A stretch of 64,000 nucleotides of DNA. Origin: Bradyrhizobium liaoningense. GTDB lineage: Bacteria > Pseudomonadota > Alphaproteobacteria > Rhizobiales > Xanthobacteraceae. A program made the translations under genes and the position numbers. Below the pieces are notes generated by a model, which was given only the letters and a program-made list of their open reading frames with translations, ran no database searches and was not told the origin of the DNA. Shown here one piece after another: positions 33,878-42,585 of this stretch (position 1 is its first letter; every line of letters begins with the position of its first letter). The stretch spans positions 248,001 to 312,000 of the forward strand of contig NZ_JAFCJT010000002.1 of the NCBI RefSeq assembly GCF_018130785.1, in the 5' to 3' direction.

Positions 33878-34516
33878 ATGACGAGCGTGATCTCGGAAGT
33901 CAAAATCCCCGACAGCAAGCTGGCGCGCGAGGCGACCGAGCTGGTGCGCAGTTACGAAGACGAGATGCTGTTCAACCATTCGGTGCGCGTCTATGTGTTC
34001 GGCGCGATGAAGGGGCTGCGTCAGAAGCTGAAATTCGACGCCGAACTGCTCTATGTCGCGGCGCTGTTTCACGACCTCGGCCTTGTCGATCACTACCATA
34101 CGGAGACAAAGCGATTTGAGGTCGACGGTGCCGACGCCGCGCGCGACTTTCTCCGCGGACACGGTATTTCCCAGCCGCAGGCCGATCTGGTGTGGGAAGC
34201 GATTGCGCTGCATACCACCCCCGGCATTCCGCAATACATGCGGCCGGAAATCGCCCTCACGAATGCAGGCGTCCTGGTGGATGTCGTGGGCATTGGGTAC
34301 GACGACTACACGGCCGAGCAACGCGAGCAGGTGATCACCGCGTTTCCGCGCGGCGATTTCAAGAACGAGTTTTTGAAGGTGCAGACCTGCTCAGCCCTGA
34401 AGAAGCCCCAGACGACGTTCGGCACGGTCAATTTCGACTACATCGAGGATCGCGATCCCACGTTCCGCAAGCCGAACGCGTGCACGCGCATCCGCAATAC
34501 GCCCTGGCAAAGCTGA
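33878..34516 (+). CDS. HD-domain hydrolase, cyanamide hydratase-like
   Basis: 212 residues from ATG 33878, after AGGAGCTTG. The HD motif is split as FNHSVRVYVFGAM and VAALFHDLGLVDHY, then a later histidine in AIALHTTPGIPQYM, the metal-binding set of the HD superfamily. The layout and size resemble the cyanamide hydratase (DDI2/3) branch, which hydrates nitrile-like substrates, but the real substrate is unknown. It follows the AhpD-like gene by 30 bp and is probably under MocR control. Confidence 0.82.
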   Translation: MTSVISEVKIPDSKLAREATELVRSYEDEMLFNHSVRVYVFGAMKGLRQKLKFDAELLYVAALFHDLGLVDHYHTETKRFEVDGADAARDFLRGHGISQPQADLVWEAIALHTTPGIPQYMRPEIALTNAGVLVDVVGIGYDDYTAEQREQVITAFPRGDFKNEFLKVQTCSALKKPQTTFGTVNFDYIEDRDPTFRKPNACTRIRNTPWQS

Positions 34517-34524
34517 GCTGCGGC

Positions 34525-35844
34525 TCAAGCCACCGGATCCCTGACGGCATCCGAGCGGCGCCGGTCATCCGGCGCCAGCGGCGGCGCCGGTCTTGCGGGA
34601 GCGGTCTTCAGCGAAGCTCCATCGCTTGCCGAAGTGAGCTCGACTGGCGCGGGCCCAGCGTCGCGCCAGGCGACGATCCAGATCAGGAAGCCGAGAAGCG
34701 CCAACGCGGCACCGACAGGACCGGTGGAAGTCCAGCCCAGCCCCTCGCGAATGGCGATGCCACCCAGGAACGGGCCGAGCGCATTGGCGGTGTTGAACGC
34801 CGAATGGTTGAGCGCAGCGGCGAGCGCCTGTGCGTCTCCTGCGACGTCCATCAGCCGGGTCTGGAGGATGGCGCCGAGCGAGACGCTGGCACCGATGGCG
34901 AAGACGTCGGCCGCCAGCAGCCAGGGATTGCCGGCGGCAAGTGGAAACACCAGCAGCGCGACCGCAGCAAACAGCAGGATGACGCCCGCCGTCGGCATCA
35001 AGGCGCGGTCTGCGAAGCGTGGCACGAACAGATTGCCGAGCGTGGCGCCGATGCCGAACACGGCGAGGAAGAACGGAATGATCGCGGGGCTGACCTTGGT
35101 GACTTCGATCAACGTCGTCGCCAGATAAGTGTAGACGGCGAACATGCCGCCGAAGCCGATGGCGCCGATCGCCAGCGTGATCCAGACGCGGCCGCTTCGA
35201 AGCGCCGCGAGCTCGCGCAGCGGATCCGATCGCCCGGCCTGGTCGCGCGGTGCGAACAAGGCGCACAGCAGCACCGTGAGCAGCGCCAGTACCGAGACGA
35301 GGCCAAAGCTCGCGCGCCAGCCGACCGCCTGGCCGATCAGGTTGGCCAGCGGCACGCCGATGATGGTGGCGCTGGTCAGCCCGAGCATCACCTGGCCGAT
35401 CGCCTGCGAGCGGCGGTGTTGCGGAACGAGCGAGGCCGCGACCAAAGCTGCGATGCCGAAATAGGCGCCATGCGGCAATCCCGAGAGAAAGCGCGCCGCG
35501 ATCATCGAGCCGAAGCCCGGCGCGAGCGCGGTGAGCGCGTTGCCGAGCGCGAACACCAACATCAGGGCCAGCAACTGGGTGCGCCGTGCGAACCGCGCGC
35601 CAAGTACGGCGATCAGCGGCGCGCCAAGCACCACGCCGAGCGCGTAGGCACTGATCGCATGTCCTGCGGCAGGCTCGTCGATCCCGAGGTCGGCAGCGAA
35701 GAACGGCAACAGGCTCATCGATGCGAATTCGGTTGTTCCGATCGCAAAGCCGCCCATCGCGAGCGAGAGGAGCACGATGGCGAGGTGAGGAGGCGTGGAG
35801 GCCGCATTCGCGCGGGGCGAGGTCGCTTGAGGCGAGGTCGTCAT
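34525..35844 (-). CDS. MFS transporter, DHA1-type (AraJ/YdhP-like)
   Basis: 439 residues from ATG 35844 with AGGA close upstream; a longer form from 35895 is possible. About twelve membrane helices; the first carries MGGFAIGTTEFASMSLLP, typical of the AraJ/YdhP/PbuE drug-and-sugar efflux branch, and helix 4 has RFLSGLPHGAYFGIAALVAA. It probably exports a small molecule using proton motive force. The stop is 8 bp from the convergent HD-domain gene. The cytosolic tail is Pro/Ala-rich. Confidence 0.9.
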   Translation of the reverse strand: MTTSPQATSPRANAASTPPHLAIVLLSLAMGGFAIGTTEFASMSLLPFFAADLGIDEPAAGHAISAYALGVVLGAPLIAVLGARFARRTQLLALMLVFALGNALTALAPGFGSMIAARFLSGLPHGAYFGIAALVAASLVPQHRRSQAIGQVMLGLTSATIIGVPLANLIGQAVGWRASFGLVSVLALLTVLLCALFAPRDQAGRSDPLRELAALRSGRVWITLAIGAIGFGGMFAVYTYLATTLIEVTKVSPAIIPFFLAVFGIGATLGNLFVPRFADRALMPTAGVILLFAAVALLVFPLAAGNPWLLAADVFAIGASVSLGAILQTRLMDVAGDAQALAAALNHSAFNTANALGPFLGGIAIREGLGWTSTGPVGAALALLGFLIWIVAWRDAGPAPVELTSASDGASLKTAPARPAPPLAPDDRRRSDAVRDPVA

Positions 35845-36003
35845 GTGTCCTGCATTGGTGGCGTCAACGGGAACCAGCCCAGCGAACGTCGCCACCCCTG
35901 CAAGATTTGTCTGTCGTACTTAAACCGGGATCAGTCTGCGTCAACACCGGAGGCGCGATGCAAGGCATGCCGCATATCAGCGTCCCGATTGGCACGTGCC
36001 CAT

Positions 36004-36258
36004 CTAGTCAATTCGCCTCGACCGCCGAGGGGCTGCCGGTTTCTTCTGTGCGAAGTACGGATTCACGGTGCAGCTCGCGGAGCGGCCGACGGCGAGAAAT
36101 CTGCACTGTTCGAGCGAAGTGTAGCGGCAGTCGAAATAGCCGACGGGGCCGTAGATCTGCATGCAGACGGGATAGTTGGGATCATAGGTCTGCGCGTGCG
36201 CCGGCACGCCCGAGAAGAGCAGGCCGATAGCGACGAGCGTGAGGCGGGCGCGGCGCAT
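36004..36258 (-). CDS. DUF3551-family secreted protein, second of a tandem pair
   Basis: 84 residues from ATG 36258, 1 bp after the stop of the preceding paralogue. The signal peptide ends PAHAQ. The mature part has the family pattern YPVCMQIYGPVGYFDCRYTSLEQC and SASCTVNPYF, with paired cysteines. DUF3551 proteins are numerous in Bradyrhizobium; their role is unknown, but export and disulfides are likely. The short spacing indicates co-transcription with 36260-36571. Confidence 0.82.
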   Translation of the reverse strand: MRRARLTLVAIGLLFSGVPAHAQTYDPNYPVCMQIYGPVGYFDCRYTSLEQCRFLAVGRSASCTVNPYFAQKKPAAPRRSRRID

Positions 36259-36259
36259 C

Positions 36260-36571
36260 TCAGCGCAGGTAGTAGCCGGGTGAATAACCCGGCGTCTGCG
36301 TGCGCGGACGATTCTGATAGGCGTAGGGATCATCGCTCTGGCCTGCGAAATACGGATTCGCGAGGCAGCTCAGCGCGCGGCCCGACGAGCTCGCCTGACA
36401 CTGTGCATAAGTGTCGAATGTGCAATTGCTCAGCCCCGGCCATTCATCGCCGGTGAGGCAGAAGGCATGATGCGTCCCGAAGGCGCGCGCAGGTGAGCTT
36501 GCGCCGAATACAAATGTGGCGATTGCGAGCGAAAATGTGGCGGCAATGGGGTGAGCGATTTGTCCACGCAT
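36260..36571 (-). CDS. DUF3551-family secreted protein, first of a tandem pair
   Basis: 103 residues from ATG 36571 (36589 is possible). The signal peptide ends SSPARA. The mature domain has HHAFCLTGDEWPGLSNCTFDTYAQC and ALSCLANPYF, the same cysteine framework as the next gene. The Tyr/Pro-rich tail (QNRPRTQTPGYSPGYYLR) is unique to this copy. The pair probably arose by duplication. Function is unknown. Confidence 0.82.
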   Translation of the reverse strand: MRGQIAHPIAATFSLAIATFVFGASSPARAFGTHHAFCLTGDEWPGLSNCTFDTYAQCQASSSGRALSCLANPYFAGQSDDPYAYQNRPRTQTPGYSPGYYLR

Positions 36572-36825
36572 CTGTAGTCTCCAAGTCACGCGAATGTGCG
36601 CGCGTCGTCGTTACACATGCGCGCGGTGGAGGTCGTGTAGTCGACATTGGAACTCATGAAAACTCTTGTTTCAAAGGGTTTCCCGCGCGCACTGCTAAAC
36701 ATCCATTAACTCACGAGGGGCCTTTGGCTCTGACTGTTGCGTCGAGGTTACAGCAATTCCATCGAGCGCTGTTATGACGGCGCTACGGCCCGGGGGCCTA
36801 ACTACGAAACTGGAACGGGAATCAA

Positions 36826-37545
36826 ATGAATAAGAATCTGTTGCTTGCTGCTGTGAGCCTTGTCGCGCTCAGCGCGACTGCGCCGGCGCTGGCTGCTGAC
36901 CTCGCTGCGCGTCCTTACACCAAGGCGCCCGCGATGGTCGCGACGATCTATGACTGGAGCGGCTTCTACATCGGCATCAACGGCGGCGGCGGTTCGTCGC
37001 ACGCGACCTGGGATTTCGTCGGCGTCGGCCGCGAAGGTTCGCACGACGCGACGGGCGGCACGGTCGGTGGCCAGATCGGCTATCGCTGGCAGTCCGGCCA
37101 GTGGGTGTTCGGTGTTGAAGGCCAGGGCAACTGGGCCGACTTCTCGGGCGACAACGCCAGCGCGCTGTTCGCCACCAACAACCGCACCAAGATCGATGCG
37201 TTCGGTCTGATCACCGGTCAGGTTGGCTACGCCTGGAACAACGTCCTGATCTACGTCAAGGGCGGTGCGGCTGTGGTCAGCAACAAGTACGAGATCTCCA
37301 GCACGGCGGGCGCGCTGCTCTCCTCGTCCAGCGACAGCCGCTGGGGTGGCACGGTCGGTGCCGGCCTCGAGTACGGCTTCGCGCCGAACTGGTCGGTTGG
37401 CGTCGAGTACAACCACATCTTCCTGTCCGACAAGGACGTGACCTTCGCTGGCTTCGCCGGCTCGGAGCGCATCCGCCAGGACGTCGACATGGGCCTCGTC
37501 CGTCTGAACTACAAGTTCGGCGGCCCGCTGATCGGCCGGTACTAA
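36826..37545 (+). CDS. Outer-membrane beta-barrel protein (Omp25/31, porin-like family)
   Basis: 239 residues with a signal peptide (MNKNLLLAAVSLVALSATAPALA) and the alphaproteobacterial small-barrel motif DWSGFYIGINGGGGSS right after it. Alternating strands lead to a C-terminal aromatic (FGGPLIGRY), the usual barrel assembly signal. It is likely an eight-stranded abundant outer-membrane protein. GGAACGGGAA precedes the start. Codon use is strongly biased towards C-ending codons, suggesting high expression. A strong terminator follows. Confidence 0.92.
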   Translation: MNKNLLLAAVSLVALSATAPALAADLAARPYTKAPAMVATIYDWSGFYIGINGGGGSSHATWDFVGVGREGSHDATGGTVGGQIGYRWQSGQWVFGVEGQGNWADFSGDNASALFATNNRTKIDAFGLITGQVGYAWNNVLIYVKGGAAVVSNKYEISSTAGALLSSSSDSRWGGTVGAGLEYGFAPNWSVGVEYNHIFLSDKDVTFAGFAGSERIRQDVDMGLVRLNYKFGGPLIGRY

Positions 37546-37589
37546 GCAAACGACTGAGACTGATCGCTCTCCTTGGAGCGGTTGTCGAA

Positions 37590-37617
37590 GCCCCGGCCAT
37601 TGGCCGGGGCTTTTTTA
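37590..37617 (+). terminator. Strong intrinsic terminator after the outer-membrane protein gene
   Basis: A 10-bp stem (GCCCCGGCCA / TGGCCGGGGC, 37590-37610) is followed by TTTTTTATT. It lies 45 bp after the stop codon. Confidence 0.93.
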
Positions 37618-37729
37618 TTGTTTGAATTCAGCGAGTTAACCATCCCATTTCGAGGTGGCTGAGACGGCTTGACTCTCGAGAACGAAATGAGAACAATGTT
37701 CTTCATACGTTCTGGTAATGGAGCAAGCC

Positions 37730-37828
37730 ATGTTCAGGATTTTCGTGGAAGAAGCCGCCGCACTCGCCTCGATCTCGCTGTTCGTCGGGATGATCGCAAT
37801 CTGGGCGCAGGTGATTCCGCAGCTCTAG
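37730..37828 (+). CDS. Small membrane protein (32 aa)
   Basis: The frame begins MFRIFVEEAAALASISLF and ends IWAQVIPQL, with TAG at 37826-37828. GGAGC lies six bases before the ATG. The product is one hydrophobic helix with a short acidic N-terminus. It lies alone between the outer-membrane protein terminator and dnaE. The translation looks natural rather than random, but it is too short for certainty. Confidence 0.5.
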   Translation: MFRIFVEEAAALASISLFVGMIAIWAQVIPQL

Positions 37829-38066
37829 GGTGCGACTCGCGCGATCCCCTCAGGTGCCGCCGGGTCATGCCCTTGGGGAAAAGCGGGATGACGCGGCCGA
37901 TCAGCCGCTCCGGCGTGGACTCTGAAGCAGCGACGCCCCACCATTGTGAGGCGAGTCGGCGAAGGTTCGGGGGATGGTGGGTGCAGGATGTCCTCATGAT
38001 CCTCTTGTGATCCCCCCTGGTGCCGGTGACCGCTCCATTTCATCTGCAAGAGGCCGTCACGCGACC

Positions 38067-41000
38067 ATGCCGAGCGCCGGATTTGTCCACCTTCACGTTC
38101 ACTCGGCCTATTCGCTGCTCAAGGGCTCGATCAAGATCGCCAAGCTCGCCGAGCTTGCGAAGAAGGACCACCAGCCCGCGCTGGCGCTGACCGACACCGA
38201 CAACATGTTCGGTGCGCTGGAGTTCTCCGACAAGATGGCGGGCTCCGGCATCCAGCCGATCGTCGGCTGCGAGCTCGCGATCGATTTCGGCGACCAGGAT
38301 CCCAATGCGCGCAACGCGCTGCTGCCATCGCGCGTGGTGCTGCTGGCAGCCCAGGAGCGCGGCTATCGCAGCCTGATGCGGCTGAACTCGCGCGCGTTCC
38401 TGGAGACCCCCGACACCCACGCCTCCCACATCAAGTTCGACTGGCTCGAGGGCGAGACCGAAGGCCTGATCGCGCTCACCGGCGGCCCCGACGGCCCGAT
38501 CTCGCTCGCGCTGGCGGCAGGCCAGGCCGAAATTGCGGCATTACGATGCGAGCGCCTTGCAAGCCTGTTCGGCGATCGTCTCTATGTCGAATTGCAGCGT
38601 CACAACATCGACAAGGAACGGCGCGTCGAGAGCGGCTTGATCGACATCGCCTACGCCAAGGGCCTGCCGCTGGTTGCGACCAACGAGCCGTATTTCGCTT
38701 CGACCGACGATTACGAGGCGCATGATGCGCTGCTGTGCATCGCCGGCGGCCGGCTGATCGCCGAGACCGATCGCGTTCAGCTCACGCCCGATCACCGCTT
38801 CAAGACCCGCGCCGAGATGGCGGTGCTATTCGCCGACATTCCGGAGGCGCTGGCCTCGACGGTGGAGATCGCCGAGCGCTGCTCGTTCCGCCCGATGACG
38901 CGCAAGCCGATCCTGCCGTTCTTCACGGTCGGCGCCGCCGCAAGCTCCGATGCCGCCGCGGTCGAGGCGGCCGAACTGAAGCGCCAGGCGGAGGAGGGGC
39001 TCGCCAACCGCCTCAACGTCCACGGCCTGTCGCAGGGCACCACGGAAGAGGACTACAACAAGCGCCTCGCGTTCGAGCTCGACGTCATCATGCGCATGAA
39101 GTACGCGGGCTACTTCCTGATCGTGTCGGACTTCATCAAATGGGCGAAGTCGCAAGGCATTCCGGTAGGACCGGGCCGCGGTTCGGGCGCAGGCTCACTG
39201 GTCGCCTGGGCGCTGACCATCACCGATCTGGATCCGATCAAGTTCGGCCTGCTGTTCGAACGCTTCCTCAATCCGGAACGCGTGTCGATGCCGGACTTCG
39301 ACATCGATTTCTGCCAGGACCGCCGCGGCGAGGTGATCAAATACGTCCAGGAGCGCTACGGCCGCGACCAGGTCGCGCAGATCATCACCTTCGGTACGCT
39401 GCAGGCGCGTGGCGTGCTGCGCGACGTCGGCCGCGTGCTGCAAATGCCCTACGGCCAGGTCGACAAGCTGACCAAGCTGGTGCCGCAGAACCCGGCCGCG
39501 CCGGTGACGCTGGCCGCCGCGATCGAGAGCGAGCCGAAGCTCCAGGCGTTCCGCGACGAAGATCCGGTGGTGGCGCGCGCCTTCGACATCGCGCAGCGCC
39601 TCGAAGGCCTGACCCGCCACGCCTCGACGCACGCGGCCGGCATCGTGATCGGCGATCGCCCCTTGAGCGAACTCGTGCCGATGTATCGCGACCCCAAGTC
39701 AGACATGCCGGTGACCCAGTTCAACATGAAATGGGTCGAGCCGGCGGGCCTCGTGAAGTTCGACTTCCTCGGCCTGAAGACGCTGACTGTGCTCGACGTC
39801 GCAGTGAAACTGCTCAAGCCGCGCAACATCGACATCGATCTCGCGACGCTGCCGATCGACGATGCCGAAAGCTACCAGATGCTGGCGCGGGGCGAGGTGG
39901 TCGGCGTGTTCCAGGTTGAAAGCCAGGGCATGCGGCGCGCGCTGGTTGACATGCGTCCCGACCGTTTCGAGGACATCATCGCGCTGGTGGCGCTCTATCG
40001 CCCCGGTCCGATGGCGAACATCCCGACCTATTGCTCGCGCAAGCACGGCGACGAGGAGCCGGAATATCTGCATCCGGTGCTGGAGCCGATCCTCAAGGAA
40101 ACCTTCGGCGTCATCATCTACCAGGAACAGGTGATGCAGATCGCGCAGGTGATGTCGGGCTATTCGCTCGGCGACGCCGACCTCCTGCGCCGCGCCATGG
40201 GCAAGAAGATCCGCGCCGAGATGGACAAGCAGCGCGACATCTTCGTCGCGGGCGCGGTCAAGAACGGCGTGCCGAAGGGGCAGGCCGAGACCATCTTCGA
40301 GCTGTTGGCGAAATTCGCCGACTACGGCTTCAACAAGAGCCACGCGGCCGCCTATGCGCTGGTATCCTACCACACCGCCTACATGAAGGCGCATTATCCG
40401 GTGGAGTTCATCGCGGCGTCGATGACGCTCGATCTGAACAACACCGACAAGCTCTCCGAATTCCGTTCCGAGGCGCAGCGCCTAGGAATCAAGGTCGAGC
40501 CGCCGAACATCAATCGCTCAGGCGCGACCTTCGAGGTCGGCGAGAAGACGATCTATTACGCGCTCGCCGCACTCAAGGGCGTCGGCATCCAGGCGATCGA
40601 GCAGATCATCGAGGAGCGCACCAAGCGGGGACTGTTCACCTCGCTCGCCGACTTCGCCGCGCGGGTCAATCCGCGTGCGATCAACAAGCGCATCATCGAG
40701 AGTCTTGCCGCCGCCGGCGCCTTCGACACGCTGGAGCCGAACCGCGCCCGCGTCTTCGCCGGTGCGGACGCGATCCTTGCCTCCTGCCAGCGCGCGCACC
40801 AGGCCGAGACCATCGGCCAGAACGACATGTTCGGCGGCTCGGCGGATGCACCCAGCATCATGCTGCCGCAGATCGAGCCGTGGCTGCCGGCCGAGCGATT
40901 GCGCCGCGAATACGATGCGATCGGATTCTTCCTGTCGGGCCATCCGCTCGACGATTACGCCACCGTGCTGAAGCGGCTGCGCGTGCAGTCATGGGCCGAG

Positions 41001-41570
41001 TTCTCGCGTGCGGTGAAGACCGGCGCCACCGCGGGCAAGGTCGCGGCCACCGTGGTGTCGCGCATGGAGCGGCGCACCAAGACCGGCAACAAGATGGGCA
41101 TCATGGGGCTATCCGATCCCACGGGCCATTTCGAGGCGGTGCTGTTTTCCGAAGGCCTTGCGCAATATCGCGACGTGCTGGAGCCGGGCGCGGCCGTGCT
41201 GCTGCAACTCGGTGCGGAATTGCAGGGCGAGGACGTTCGCGCCCGCGTGCTGCATGCCGAGCCGCTCGATCATGCTGCGGCCAAGACACAGAAGGGCCTG
41301 CGCATCTTCGTGCGTGATACCAAGCCGCTGGACTCGATCGCCAAGCGTCTCGCCGGTCCCGACGCGGCCGCGTCTAACGGCGCCGCGCCAAAAGTCGGCA
41401 GTCCCGGCATCGCGCCGCGCGGAAGCGGCGACGGCGAGGTCTCGCTGGTGATGATGCTCGACCTCGAGACCGAGGTCGAGATGAAGCTGCCCGGCCGCTT
41501 CAAGGTCTCGCCGCAGATCGCCGGCGCGATCAAGGCGGTCGCGGGCGTGGTGGATGTGCAGCAACTGTAG
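38067..41570 (+). CDS. dnaE: DNA polymerase III subunit alpha
   Basis: 1167 residues from ATG 38067 (MPSAGFVHLHVHSAYSLL); the frame is open to 37974 but the upstream part is not family-like. It has an N-terminal PHP domain (HLHVHSAYSLLKGS), the polymerase palm with PGRGSGAGSLVAW and the catalytic aspartates in PDFDIDF (D410, D412, D414), the finger segment YGFNKSHAAAYALVSYHTAYMKAHYP, the helix-hairpin-helix region and an OB-fold near 1000. It is the replicative polymerase core subunit. Length is normal for alphaproteobacterial DnaE1. Confidence 0.97.
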   Translation: MPSAGFVHLHVHSAYSLLKGSIKIAKLAELAKKDHQPALALTDTDNMFGALEFSDKMAGSGIQPIVGCELAIDFGDQDPNARNALLPSRVVLLAAQERGYRSLMRLNSRAFLETPDTHASHIKFDWLEGETEGLIALTGGPDGPISLALAAGQAEIAALRCERLASLFGDRLYVELQRHNIDKERRVESGLIDIAYAKGLPLVATNEPYFASTDDYEAHDALLCIAGGRLIAETDRVQLTPDHRFKTRAEMAVLFADIPEALASTVEIAERCSFRPMTRKPILPFFTVGAAASSDAAAVEAAELKRQAEEGLANRLNVHGLSQGTTEEDYNKRLAFELDVIMRMKYAGYFLIVSDFIKWAKSQGIPVGPGRGSGAGSLVAWALTITDLDPIKFGLLFERFLNPERVSMPDFDIDFCQDRRGEVIKYVQERYGRDQVAQIITFGTLQARGVLRDVGRVLQMPYGQVDKLTKLVPQNPAAPVTLAAAIESEPKLQAFRDEDPVVARAFDIAQRLEGLTRHASTHAAGIVIGDRPLSELVPMYRDPKSDMPVTQFNMKWVEPAGLVKFDFLGLKTLTVLDVAVKLLKPRNIDIDLATLPIDDAESYQMLARGEVVGVFQVESQGMRRALVDMRPDRFEDIIALVALYRPGPMANIPTYCSRKHGDEEPEYLHPVLEPILKETFGVIIYQEQVMQIAQVMSGYSLGDADLLRRAMGKKIRAEMDKQRDIFVAGAVKNGVPKGQAETIFELLAKFADYGFNKSHAAAYALVSYHTAYMKAHYPVEFIAASMTLDLNNTDKLSEFRSEAQRLGIKVEPPNINRSGATFEVGEKTIYYALAALKGVGIQAIEQIIEERTKRGLFTSLADFAARVNPRAINKRIIESLAAAGAFDTLEPNRARVFAGADAILASCQRAHQAETIGQNDMFGGSADAPSIMLPQIEPWLPAERLRREYDAIGFFLSGHPLDDYATVLKRLRVQSWAEFSRAVKTGATAGKVAATVVSRMERRTKTGNKMGIMGLSDPTGHFEAVLFSEGLAQYRDVLEPGAAVLLQLGAELQGEDVRARVLHAEPLDHAAAKTQKGLRIFVRDTKPLDSIAKRLAGPDAAASNGAAPKVGSPGIAPRGSGDGEVSLVMMLDLETEVEMKLPGRFKVSPQIAGAIKAVAGVVDVQQL

Positions 41571-41699
41571 CCGATCGTCGCGAATGCGCGTCGTGCGTCG
41601 GTCCGTGGGATCTGTGCGGCAGATGTTGTGGTTTCGTAACGCCATCGCGGCTATGATGGCAGCGACGCGTTCGTCCATCGCGCCGGGGGGAAACGTGAC

Positions 41700-42455
41700 A
41701 TGTGCGACAAATGCTCTGAATCTCATCAGCAGGACATCGCGCCCTCGCGGCGCTCCGCGATGCTGTTTGGCGCCGCCGCGCTGGGGCTGGCCTTTGCCGG
41801 GGAAGCCCTCGCCAAGGAAGCCCTCGCCAAGGAAGCCAAGGCACCGCCAAAACCGCACAACGTGCTGTCCCCTGATGCGGCGCTGAAGCGGTTGATGGAG
41901 GGCAACGCGCGCTACGTCGACGGCGTGTCGCGGCGCCACGATTTCAAGCACGAGCGCGAGGCGCTGGCCGGCGGGCAGAACCCGTTCGCGGCCGTGCTGA
42001 GCTGCGCCGACTCGCGTATCGCGCCGGAATACGCCTTCGACAGCGGCCGCGGCGATCTCTTCGTCTGCCGCGTCGCCGGAAATTTTGCTGGCACCGAGAC
42101 CATTGCCAGCATGGAATATGCGGTCGCCGTGCTCAACGCACCGCTGATCCTCGTGCTCGGCCATGATGCCTGCGGCGCGGTCGATGCGACGCTGAAGGCA
42201 ATCAAGGACAATACGTCGCCGCCGGGACACATTCCCTCGCTGGTCGATGCGATCGCGCCCGCCGCAAAGGCCGCGATGCAGCAGGGCGTGGACGTGCTCA
42301 ACAAGGCGATCCGGCAGAACGTGATCGACAATGTCGCGAAGCTGAAGTCGGCCACGCCGATCCTCAACGCGGCCGTGGAGCAGGGCAAGCTGAAGGTCGT
42401 CGGCGGCATCTACCGGCTCACCACAGGAACGGTCGATCTGATCGCGCAGGGCTGA
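41700..42455 (+). CDS. Beta-class carbonic anhydrase with Tat-type leader
   Basis: 251 residues. The leader (SRRSAMLFGAAALGLAFAG) has twin arginines and a hydrophobic core, so periplasmic export is likely, which is less usual for beta-CAs. The zinc ligands are Cys and Asp in CADSR, then His and Cys in GHDACGA. It interconverts CO2 and bicarbonate. Just after the leader is a 15-bp tandem duplication (41802-41831) giving EALAK twice. The 5' end MCDKCSESHQQD holds an extra CxxC. Confidence 0.92.
   Translation: MCDKCSESHQQDIAPSRRSAMLFGAAALGLAFAGEALAKEALAKEAKAPPKPHNVLSPDAALKRLMEGNARYVDGVSRRHDFKHEREALAGGQNPFAAVLSCADSRIAPEYAFDSGRGDLFVCRVAGNFAGTETIASMEYAVAVLNAPLILVLGHDACGAVDATLKAIKDNTSPPGHIPSLVDAIAPAAKAAMQQGVDVLNKAIRQNVIDNVAKLKSATPILNAAVEQGKLKVVGGIYRLTTGTVDLIAQG
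41802..41831 (+). repeat. 15-bp in-frame tandem duplication in the carbonic anhydrase gene
   Basis: GAAGCCCTCGCCAAG occurs twice exactly (41802-41816 and 41817-41831), followed by a partial third copy. It adds five residues in the linker between leader and catalytic domain. Confidence 0.85.
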
Positions 42456-42585
42456 CGCGGAGCTGACGTCGGAACAGGGGCGCGTCATGCCAACGCCTCA
42501 ATCCAAGCATCTCGTTCAAGTGCCATTCAGCCGGCCGCGCGTTTCATGCACGGCGGCACCTCAATAACAAAAGCGGGCACAAGCC

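Noticed and set aside
34192..36456. 754-codon plus-strand open frame
   Set aside because: It runs across the HD-domain gene, antisense to the MFS transporter and DUF3551 genes. Its Arg/Gln/Glu-biased translation shows no domain.
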